Origin: Colias croceus
Taxonomy: Eukaryota > Arthropoda > Insecta > Lepidoptera > Pieridae
DNA: 64,000 bases
Assembly (NCBI RefSeq): GCF_905220415.1
Contig: NC_059555.1
Span: 6,502,001-6,566,000 of the forward strand
Direction of reading: 5' to 3'
A model generated the notes under the pieces. That model worked only from the letters and a program-made list of their open reading frames with translations. It was not told the DNA's origin and made no database searches. The translations under genes were made by a program, and so were the position numbers. This document shows positions 1 to 10,251 of the stretch, in pieces. Position 1 is the stretch's first letter; the number at the start of each line of letters is the position of its first letter.

Positions 1-752
1 ATTTAAAATATACTATAATTTTTTGTCATTTCTATTGAACATTCTTTAGACTTTAGAGTAGGTATCATTTATATACAATAAACAACTAGAGTCTAGACTC
101 ATAAGCACACTCAAAAATTGTCTGAAGCAAAACCCTGATTGACTTTGAACTTTAACATGATGAAATAAGCTGCTAATTTAAATGAATCATGCCACTGTAT
201 TTTTTTACAACCTTTTAATAGATGATTGTTTGTTTAATTGTCAATAGTATATCAACAATATCATTGTATGAATTGAAATAATAGTTTTCTTGATACTTAT
301 TAATGTATGATTAATATAATAGCATGTTTAGTTATAATGATGATGTTACAAAATATGGTATGCACATGTAATGATTCTTGTAAATTAATTTTTCTTACCT
401 AATCTCTATTGCTACTAATATAAACTCATTGCAGTCATGAACATAATTTTGTATAGTTTGTATATAAGAATCGATTGTTGAATTATTTATAACATAGTCT
501 GCTACTATTTTACCTCTACCTTAAAATGTATAAAAAATATAGATGTTGATAATTCGGTTTTTAAAATTTAGAATGGGGGTAGTTATGTTTTTGTCTATTT
601 GAAATACCACACTATTAGCATTGTATAGAAGAAGCTACTGAGAAATTTAATAAATAAAAAGATTGATTATTGAACTCACAGAATTTAAAAAATCAAGAAC
701 TGCTACTACCTACATTTAAGTCGCGAACACCTCCAATACCCTACCTACTTAC
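1..752. other. Intron of the TANGO2 homologue, no exon seen
   Basis: AT-rich sequence downstream of exon 2 on the minus strand. I looked on the minus strand for the next TANGO2 segment and saw no convincing exon. No repeat stands out. Confidence 0.4.
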
Positions 753-1103
753 TTTTTGCATTTACTTTTTTAACACCAGGCAAATTGAGTAACACTCCAA
801 GTTTATTTTGCAATGATGAATATGCTAACCAGGTGCCTTGACATTCTGCTTCCATATCTCTCCCTGTAAAAGGAATTAAATAAAATTAAAATTAGATATT
901 GTTCTGTGGTAAAAAATTAATCTAACTAGGTACTATCTACAAAAACAAATAATCTAATTACCTCCATATACATGTGGATATTCTTTCCACGAAGACATAT
1001 TTATTGAAGGGCGATCATAATATTCATCTCGGTTAGTCGCTATTATTAAACTATAGTCACTTTCTTGATCATCAAAGGCGTTGTAAATAAATATAATACA
1101 CAT
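753..1103 (-). CDS. Tango2: TANGO2 homologue, first two coding exons (3' part outside window)
   Basis: Exon 1 is 962-1103 (ATG at 1103-1101) and exon 2 is 753-863; splice phases agree (47 codons plus one base, completed by GG). The product starts MCIIF and has the signature NRDE (in ATNRDEYYDRPS), then a G-G-R-D-M-E segment and GTWLAYSS, matching in order the N-terminus of transport and Golgi organisation protein 2, an NRDE-family protein of cytosol, Golgi and mitochondria with an Ntn-hydrolase-like fold. The Cys after the initiator Met is present. Donors (GTAATT after exon 1, GTAAGT after exon 2) and the acceptor (TTTACAG) are good. About 84 of a usual 270-280 residues are visible; the rest should lie beyond position 1 after an intron longer than 750 bp. 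Identification is from motif memory, not from a search. Confidence 0.85.
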
Positions 1104-1535
1104 TTTTAGTACGCAAGCCGGAACACTAGGTGATCTACGCTATAAAAATATTCACTTTTATTTATTTTCACAAATTGATTTATAAAATTTCGGCTTCTAA
1201 AGCTTAGTTATCTTGTATTCCCTTTATATAATAGTTTTACTATCTTCTCTATAAAATAATCAATGTTATCACTTATCATGTGTATTCGACGATCAAACCA
1301 AATCATGCTGATCAAATTCCAGAGTACAAAAAACAAAACAAAGACCACAGATAAGACAGGTTTAAACTCCTCTATTCACAAAGACCACAGCTTAATAAAG
1401 ATAACAGAGTACCTTGAGTCCATTTAAGATTTTTGTGCAACTTTGTAGATATTTACTGTCCGCGTCGTAAGATTAATATTTTCTTAATAATAATAACTCG
1501 CGAGACTGTAATCTAGACAAATCTTGATCTGTAAA

Positions 1536-2869
1536 GTAGCCTACTCACGATTCAATTTCAGTAACAATCTGCTGACACAATCTGCAGTGAGCTGACAGAT
1601 TGTGTCGTGAATAGTATAGTTGAGGGCACGTTGGGGGCGTAACCCAACATGTTGTGTTTTGGATCGGCGCGGAAGCAACCCGACCGTAGACAGAGTAACT
1701 CTGTCTACGAACCCGACAAATTGTCTCAGCAGATTGTGTGCGTGTTGGAACGTGAGTATTGTGATTGCTCCAATCTCGGCTCAATCGCGCTGCGCAGTAA
1801 TCGCAAAATGGCGGTTTTGAGATAAACGCGGGAAAGATATTTTTACATATTTGAGGAAGATGTTTATATTTTATAGCCGTTTATACTTTATAGCCCTTGA
1901 AATCTATCAATAAAATTGGAAAAAATACAAGCTTTACAAAGATAATTATCTTATATTTCATAAGTTAGTATATCCATTAATAATGCGTATTATTGCGTTG
2001 AGGTTTAGCATCAGGCCAGGCATCAACGTGACGTGCACACGTTGTGGCAAGCAATCGCGGAATGAAATTGTGTCATCAGATTGAGGGTTGGATGAATCGT
2101 GAGTAGAGAACGCTCAATCGCGACTGCAACAAATTGTTTCAGCAGATTGTTGGTTGTGTTGAACCGTGAGTAGGGCCTTTTACTCATAATTTTGTCTTTA
2201 GAATTAAGGCCGCGTATCCACCTGCAAGTAGACAGTTGCATGCTGCTGTCAGATAATAAAGGCCCTACTCACGGTTCAACACAACCCACAATCTGCTGAC
2301 ACAATTTGTTGAAGTCGCGATTGAGCGTTCTCTACTCACGATTCATCCAACCCTCAATCTGCTGATACAATTTCATTCCGCGATTGCTTGCCACAACGTG
2401 TGCACGTCACGTTGATGCCTGGCCTGATGCTAAACCTCAACGCAATAATACGCATTATTAATGGATATACTAATTTTTGAAATATAAGATAATTATCTTT
2501 GTAAAGCTTGTATTTTTTCCAATTTTATTGATAGATTTCAAGGGCTATAAAGTATAAACGGCTATAAAATATAAACATCTTCCTCAAATATGTAAAAATG
2601 TCTTTCCCGCGTTTATCTCAAAACCGCCATTTTGCGATTACTGCGCAGCGCGATTGAGCCGAGATTGGAGCAATCAAAATACTCACGATTCAACACGCAC
2701 ACAATCTGCTGAGACAATTTGTCGGGTTGCTTCCGCGCCGATCCAATACACAACATGTTGGGTTACGCCCCCAACGTGCCCTCAACTATACTATTCACGA
2801 CACAATCTGTCAGCTCACTGCAGATTGTGTCAACAGATTGTTACTGAAATTGAATCGTGAGTAGGCTAC
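1536..2869. mobile_element. Foldback transposon with arms of about 640 bp
   Basis: The left arm (1536 to about 2180) is the reverse complement of the right arm (about 2258-2869), leaving a unique centre of roughly 77 bp. The tips are perfect: GTAGCCTACTCACGATTCAA at 1536, mirrored at 2850-2869. Motifs like the tip (CTACTCACG.TTCAACAC and CAATCTGCTGA.ACAATTTGT) recur several times inside each arm, as in foldback elements whose long ends are built from shorter repeats. No transposase frame is present, so it is non-autonomous. The superfamily cannot be told from the sequence and no clear target duplication is visible. It sits between the divergent TANGO2 and zinc-finger genes. Confidence 0.8.
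1685..1711. repeat. 27-bp palindromic insertion in the left foldback arm
   Basis: A near-palindrome (GTAGACAGAGT, A, ACTCTGTCTAC) present in the left arm and absent from the right arm. It is flanked by a direct repeat CCCGAC (1679-1684 and 1712-1717), which occurs once at the matching place in the right arm. Confidence 0.7.
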
Positions 2870-3860
2870 TATAGACTCGGACTGTGCTTGACCTGTGACT
2901 CGGACATTTCTTGCGGAAGTTTTCTTGCAGATGGAAACGTGGCCTTAGATGAATGCGGACACGTCGCTGATAATAATTCGACTTTCGAGTCGAGAATTTA
3001 CTTTTTCCAGTACGATGCATGTCGACGGAGGGACTCTTCATTTTGTGTAGTCATTACATTGCATTAGTCTAAAACAAATACTGTCGTTGTCTGTCCGTCC
3101 ATGTGTTAGAAATGTTATTTTCTGTAGATAGAGTGGTTCTAGAGAAAGGTTTTACCGGAAACGATGTCCCACGCAATTCTTATATGTACAGCAGTTCGTA
3201 AATCACTGGTGATAAATCACCCTTACGACTGGCTTCGCCCGCTTTGTGTTCTAGCTCAGATGTGTGAGCTAGTTTCACATTCGTGTAATGCCATTTGCTT
3301 CGTCAGTCGACGAAACATTCGTTACACAGAGTACTGTATTGAATAATTTAAGGATTCGTTACGATCACGAACCACTGTTCACATATTTATCTTCCCTTTC
3401 ACGAAGCTTTCACGCCCGAAAAACATTTTAATACGTATCTCTTTGCTGCTTTTTAATCTTTCTTTAACTATCTAATTACCTAACATTAGTTAATCTCAAG
3501 TTAATCTGAATTCTGATTTCTCTAATCTGTGCCAGTTTTCATCTCTCTTAATATTTATAGTTATCTGTGTTTTCAACTTTCACTGAGTTTCACACCTTTC
3601 AGCTGTCTGCTTCAAGCACTTAGCACACTTCAAGACATAAAATTTTATACCTATTTATTTGCTGCGTTTTATATTAAATTCCTTATTATAAGCTAATCTG
3701 AAAGCGAAATGCAATTTAATCAAGATGTACTGTTTTATAACGTGTCACCGTAACTTTTACTGAAAGTGATGGGGTCTATGTCAGTGAAATAGTAATTAGT
3801 ACATTAATAATGAGAACGTTTCATTATTGTGCACTAGATTTTTACGCTGTAAATTAAAGG
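2870..3860. other. 5' flank of the zinc-finger gene
   Basis: Nearly 1 kb between the foldback element and the first coding exon. It should hold the promoter and 5' UTR, but no TATA box or initiator could be assigned with confidence. An in-frame TAA lies just upstream of the ATG at 3861. Short open frames here look like noise. Confidence 0.4.
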
Positions 3861-6800
3861 ATGGATTCAAATTTTTCTTTTTTTAGTTTACCCGTAAGTA
3901 GCACTAAATAATTGGAATGTCACAATTTTGTAGTTATGTGGCATTGGTACTATAACTTGTACGGTATTTTTCAGTTCGTAGATTCGGAGCAGTCGGAGTT
4001 AGGTATAAGCAAAAGGGAGATAGACTGTAACCTTGATATTCATAACAGTTTGACGACTAGTGGCGCATTATTAGGTGGAGATGATGTTCTCGCTCAGTTC
4101 CTTACTGACGGCCCCTTGGAGGAACCTGACCTCAATGGACCGACGACCTTACATTGCGAAATTTGTAAGAAGAAATTTGACAACGCAAAAAAGTATTACG
4201 GTCATTTACGAGTCCATTCAAAAGACAATCTTTGGATATGTGGTGAGTATTTATAGCAAAATTAGAATAGTTTTGTATGCTATGAAGACACACCTACCTA
4301 TTATTATACATACAATTATTATCTTCATAAATCGACTTAAAATCTTGCTGAGAGTATTTGGCAAACTTATAAAATTTAATTAATTTTTTTCATAGATAAG
4401 TGTCCAGACCAGAAATTTTCAATCAAGCAAAACTTGATGAAGCATATATTAATACACAAGCCATTAGCCAAGGTTTGGAAATGTCCGCAGTGCACTATGG
4501 TATTTGATTCTTTGTGGCGTCTTCAGCAACATTTATTTGCTAAACACCTTGATTACAGGTACATATTTAAAATAAATATTGTAATTATTATCCCTAATAG
4601 CTTATTCAAGTGGCATCTTATGGAAAATAATGAGATATTCTAGTTTGGCTTTTAAAATAGCTCTGGTAATTAATCACCAAGAGAATTTTTTTGATTTATT
4701 TATGAAATTAGTACTCATTTTCTGTTTGTGAAATTCTTGTGTATATTAATGAAAAATGTCTCTATTTTAGACCTCATAAATGTGATATATGTGAAAAATC
4801 ATTTCATAAGATGTCAGACTTAAAAAAACATAAAGATGTACATGAAGGTAAGAATTCTTGATGATGTTTGTTAAAACATAAAATATCTTAATAGTAAACA
4901 AGCTTTATAAACCAGAAAAATATTGATATTAAAAATATAAAAAAAACTAATTCCCAGTTGCTTATTTAAACAGTTAAGTAACAAAATCTACAATTATATT
5001 TCTGAATTAAACAGTTATAAATTATTAAAATAGGTACCCATTGTCATTTGTCATTATCACACCGTGTGCATATATGTATAAATCCATAAACACTTTATAT
5101 TTTTAGGTGTTTCTAGATATGAATGTTCAAGATGTCAAAGAAAGTTTAAGGATTCATCTAATTTAAAGAGGCACATGCTGAGACATACCAATATAAAACC
5201 ATATAAATGCTCTGGTTGCCAGAATTCATTTAAACAGGTATACATATAATTTTTTAAGGATTTGAATGCTATAATATAAAAATATCAAATTCAGTTATAC
5301 AAATAAGGAAGAAATACAGACTAAATGTAAAATAATGTTATTCTAATTTATATTCTATTAAAAACCCTTTGTGTTAATGTTAACTTTTAGATAGCATCAC
5401 TGAAACGCCATCAAAACAATTGTTCCTTATATTTTAATGCAAATGTGGACAGGACAACTAGAAAAAATTATTGCAGAGAATGTGGAATGACATTTCAATA
5501 CAAAAGTGCATTGCTGGAGCACTGTGTTAGGTAAGTCCTATACACTAAAAATGTTACTTTAAAATATAAAAATTTAAATAACTTCGATCAAATAAAACTT
5601 TTTTTTTTCTTGTCAGGCAACACACTGATCAAAATACAGAAGGAACAAGTGATCAAAACCAAATCAATATTGATGCAAACAGAACTGTTGATAATATTGT
5701 AGATGACATTCTGTCTGCAGAAGATGATTATATGACCATGACAACTGGCCATGAAATGTTGAACAATTTCAATCCCCCTATCCAGAACTTCACTGATACA
5801 AACTTAGATGACAATTTAATGCAAATAGAATTCCTCAAAGATATGAACCAACTACACACATTGGATGATGAATTTCTGTACAACGATTTGGATTTTGATA
5901 GCTTTCAAAATGGTCAAATTTTCAACATGAACCCTGAAGATCTTGATTACAATTGCGATAATTCCGAAATATTTGATTACATGAATGGTGGGAAAACTAT
6001 TGATCATGATATAATGAATGCTTTATGTCAAGGTAAACCTGAACATCTAACGGATGAATTATTTAATTTAAACACATTTGTGGAAAAACCACCAGAGCCT
6101 CTTCCAAATACATTGACAGATGAATGTGCAACTATTTTCGAAAGTGACGTAGACCTGGAAGCTAGCACGAATTTAGCTGCAAATTTGAACCAGTTAATAG
6201 GAGAAAACAGTGTGCAATATATATCTACAGAAGATGATGATACGTTCATAATAAGTTTAAACAGTGAGATAGATGCAGAAAAATTAACAGATATGCTGAA
6301 TATTGGGGTTGAATGTGTTGAAAATGATGAAGATTATGAATATGATTTAAATACTGGTGATGATAATAAAAGTCGCAGTCTTTTAGATAATATAGTGCCA
6401 GTTATTTTGAGAGTAACATCAGTGAACCCAACACCTGCACTTACTGAGAATGAAAATAAGATAGATGAAAAGAAAGATAAGAATAGCAGTAAATCTAATG
6501 CCAAAAGTAAAAAGAACAGTGTCTATGTTTGCACTACTTGCAATAAAGTATTCAATAAAAAAGATAATTATAGATCTCACATCGGTAAGTCGAAACAATT
6601 TTGTCAATGGAAAACATATTATGTTTCAAATTAGTTAAAAACAGAAATTATTTAAAATGTTATTTATTATTTACCTTGAATTTAATATCATAAACATTTG
6701 AAGTGTAAAATTTATCGGAAGGAACTTAGCGCGGAAAGTTTATTTTTTTTAATTATTAATATCTCAAAAAATTGCTCCTTAAATGCTCCATCAGAATCTG

Positions 6801-9800
6801 TAATTGCTCCACTTCTATAATAATTAGTTTATTTATAATTAATTTTTTAAAAAATCCAAATACTGAAAACTTGATTTCCCTATAGAATGAAAAATATTCA
6901 CTTTTCATAAAAATTTTTTTTGCAAAAAAATTGCTCCCGATTTGCTCTATCAATTACAAAAAAAAAAAAATTATTTAATTTTGATAATTTTTACAATAAT
7001 TAACTGAAAACTATGTTTGCATAGTAAACTACTGCGCTGTGACGTCATCAATTATTGTCGTTGCGACGCATAAGGGCCATATTTACATGTATCAGCACTG
7101 CAGCGATATCTGTAGACCTTAATGTTTATGTTTTCTTATTTATATTATTTACTAGATTTCCGCCCGCGGCTTCGCCCGCGCAGTCAAAGAAAAACCCGCA
7201 TAGTTCCCGTTCCCGTGGGATTTCCGGGATTGCGTCATTTTCTCGAGATAGCCCAAATTTCATGAAAATTGGTTCAGTATTTTAGGCGTGATTGAGTAAC
7301 AGACAGACAGACAGAGTTACTTTCGCATTTATAATATTAGTATGGATGGTGATTGAGATTTGAGTCAACAATTGAATAACAAGTGTAAGTACTATTTTAT
7401 TCAATAATAATGAACAATTATTAATAAATATTACTACTGTCAATCATCATCAAAGTATTAAATTGGTATCAATAATTGAATTTGAATTTCTGTTTACTAT
7501 AAGAAAAATTAATATGCACTTTTTATTTCAGGGTGTGAAGGGATTCAGTCAAGGAGTTTTAAATTATTGAAGAGTGGTAATTATTTAGAAGTAGGGTTCG
7601 CGAAAAAAATTGAGCCCTACTTTTATACAATCACCTGAAAAATTTTCACTAGAGTAAAAATAATTCTTTATAATTATACATATAAAGAATTATTTTTGAC
7701 AATAGGTTTTACATAAAAATTTTACTTATTAGTTATTACATAAATTAATTATTGAGTTTCATCTAGCAAAAGTTGAAAGAAACAGATATTATTATGTATT
7801 TAAAATCATTCTTATTATAGGTATGTTTATAAACATTTCCGTACCCATCCCTAAACTCGCATATTACGTTTATTCGTATTATTACAACTTCATGTAATTT
7901 TTAACTAATTTGTGTTTCAGTCGCTTGTTTCATCTTTCGATGTCAAGTTGCTATCGTTTGCGGGAACTATGCGGGTTTTCCTTTGAAAACGCGGGCGAAG
8001 CGGCGGGCAGAAATCTAGTAAATAATATAAATAAGAAAACATAAACATTAAGGTCTACAGATATCGCTGCAGTGCAGTGCAGTGCTGATACATGTAAATA
8101 TGGCCCTTATGCGTCGCAACGACAATAATTGATGACGTCACAGCGCAGTAGTTTACTATGCAAACATAGTTTTTCAGTCAACTATTGTAAAAATTATCAA
8201 AATTAAATATTTTTTTTTGTAATTGATAGAGCAAAACGGGAGCAATTTTTTTGCAAAAAAATTTTTTATGAAAAGTGAATATTTTTCATTCTATAGGGAA
8301 ATCAAGTTTTCAGTATTTGGATTTTTTTTAAAAATAATTATAAATAAACTAATTATTATAGAAGTGGAGCAATTAAAGATTCTGATGGAGCATTTAAGGA
8401 GCAATTTTTTGAGATATTAATAATTAAAAAAAATAAACTTTCCGCGCTAACTTCCTTCCGGTGTAAAATTTCTAGTTTTATATTAAGTTAGCGTTTGTGT
8501 TTTTTCATAGAAAAATAAACGAAATTTCTTATCCATAAATAAGCAGAACAAACTGAAAATCGTTCCATTATTTTCAATTATAACTAATATTTCCAGCAAT
8601 CCACGAACCATCTCTCCGCCGTCACCGGTGTGAACTGTGCGGCGAGCGGTTCGGCTACCGCTCCACTCTGAACAAGCATCGAGCTGCTGCTCACGAACCC
8701 AGGACACTGCCGGCACACGCTTGTCCACATTGTGAACAACACTTCTCAGCTAATTGGAAGGTATTGTGGTGATATCGAGAGGACTTAATCCAACTTTGTA
8801 ATAACTCAGCCTCCGGAATCACAGACACAATAGAAAATCTGTTGTGTCGTGGACCGATCGCTTGGGGCTCAATGGGTTAATACCATACCAGCCGTCGATT
8901 AACGTAGTTTAGTTCTGGATATTTTTTTCAATTGAGTAGACCAACTTTCTAAATTAATGTCTCGGAACTAAATGTTTTATGTTTTGATAATTTTTTCGTA
9001 CAATTTTATGAGTAGTTTCAAATTAGTTGAAAAAATGTTGCATTAATAAATAATAACCCATTGAGCCCCAAGCGGCCCAATCGGTCCCAGAAAGAATAGA
9101 TTTTCTATTGTGTCTGTGGTTCCGGGGCCTGAGTTAATAAATTCTTAATTGCATAAAACATATCGCTAAATAAATTATTTCTCTATAAACCTGTGTTATA
9201 AAATAATATTTTTTAACTATTATAACAGTTAAAACACCACATTGAGCGTGACCACGAGCGGCAGACACGCTACGAGTGTGACTTCAAAGACTGCGGCAAG
9301 AAGTTCTTCAAGAAATGCGATCTCGTTGTACATAAAAGGTAAATTTGATTTTTGATTTTGAGAATACAGATCAAAAGGTGAAAATAGTGAGTTATGTTAA
9401 AACAAAAATATTAAAATACCATTGCATTTCAATATTACAGAATATAGAATGAATTATTATCAGCTAGTTTTTTTGAATATGTAAAGTGAGGTGGTTTGCA
9501 TGTTAGCAATAACATCACATGTCTTTCTTGAAATAAACAAATAAAATATTATGTATTTTCCATCAGATACCACACTGGCGAGAGGCCATATTCGTGCGAC
9601 ATTTGCAAGCAGAGTTTCCCGCACGTTTCGCACCTAAAGAGACACGTTCGAAGTGTCGATTGTACGAAAAGGTACGTAATTTACATATCTTGTAACATAT
9701 ATGTTTTTATTGTAAATTATGTATATGAGAACCGAGGATTTTTGAAGTCAAATTACTTTAGAGCTAGCGCGCAAGAGCAACTTTTGTCTCTCCCATCAAC

Positions 9801-10065
9801 TCTATGGGGAGTTGCGTCATTGCAATACTGTCATGGAGTACGGCGACAATTTTGGTATCTTAATAAAATAATATATCTTTTTAATAAATAAATCTTTGAA
9901 TCTTAAAGAAGTTTCACTTCTGACACGTGAGCTTGGCACACACGCTCTTTTTTATTAAATTGTCTTACCATAATGAAAAGCAAGATAATTGGAGATTTTA
10001 TATTGTCTGATTGACTGATGCCTAATGTATGTTTTTGTTTCAGGATTCGAAAGAAATACAAATAA
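3861..10065 (+). CDS. C2H2 zinc-finger protein, 12 fingers, 11 coding exons
   Basis: Exons: 3861-3893, 3975-4242, 4396-4558, 4771-4847, 5107-5237, 5391-5530, 5617-6584, 8597-8760, 9229-9338, 9567-9671, 10044-10065 (TAA). All junctions have GT/AG and agree in phase, giving 726 residues. Seven fingers lie at about residues 72-270. The sixth is CCHC-like, ending in Cys (SLKRHQNNC). An acidic, Asn/Asp-rich linker of about 300 residues (nearly all of exon 7) follows. Five more fingers lie at about 574-715; the eleventh has C-x4-C spacing (CDFKDC) and the last ends in Cys. Exon junctions complete fingers 2, 8 and 10. A TGERPY linker is present before finger 12. The likely role is a nuclear DNA-binding regulator; the target is unknown. 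No KRAB, BTB or ZAD domain is visible. AATAAA lies at about 10167. I do not recognise a specific orthologue. Confidence 0.88.
6716..8461. repeat. Large inverted repeat in intron 7 of the zinc-finger gene
   Basis: The left arm (about 6716-7209) reads as the reverse complement of the right arm (about 7969-8461). It starts CGGAAGGAA.TTAGCGCGGA and runs through a shared A/T-rich stretch, a TGACGTCATCAATTATTGTC block and a Helitron terminus. The loop of about 760 bp holds most of a Helitron plus unique sequence. The two arms also give the same accidental open frame of 65 codons, one on each strand. This is two copies of one repeat in opposite orientation, or a foldback element. The intron is about 2 kb, far longer than the others in this gene. 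Confidence 0.8.
7152..7345 (-). mobile_element. Short non-autonomous Helitron (Lep1-like)
   Basis: Read on the minus strand, it ends in a GC-rich hairpin (CGGGCGAAGCCGCGGGCGGA) followed by CTAG (7152-7155). At the other end is ATACTAATATTATAAATG with a short GTCT run. Central words such as AACCCGCATAGTTCCCG and AATTGGTTCAGTA recur in the copies at 17.8, 27.0 and 44.9 kb. It is slightly shortened in the middle relative to the 27.0 kb copy. Confidence 0.7.
8802..9136. mobile_element. MITE-like element with ~80-bp terminal inverted repeats
   Basis: 8802-8880 and 9053-9136 are inverted copies of one sequence containing AACCCATTGAGCCCC and CCGG..CCTGAGTTA, each with an inner AATAGA...TCTATTGT palindrome. 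The centre is about 170 bp and AT-rich. It lies in the zinc-finger gene intron 8761-9228. A single end is found at 16125-16208. Confidence 0.7.
9672..10043. other. Last intron of the zinc-finger gene
   Basis: 372 bp between exons 10 and 11. The middle part (about 9740-9950) is less AT-rich, with words such as AGCGCGCAAGAGCAACTTTT and CACGTGAGCTTGGCACACA, and looks like a decayed dispersed repeat. I could not assign a family. Confidence 0.35.
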
Positions 10066-10251
10066 CCAACGCTTGTATGAAAAACGAAAAAGCATGGTTA
10101 CTTAACATTAAGTTTTACAAGTTATAAAATTATATGTTACCTATTTATATAAGTTAAGAGATAAGAAATAAATTATTGAAAAATATAACTTGTATTTGAT
10201 TAATTAACAAAACCTTATAGAATATAACAATACAAAAAAGAGATTTATTTG

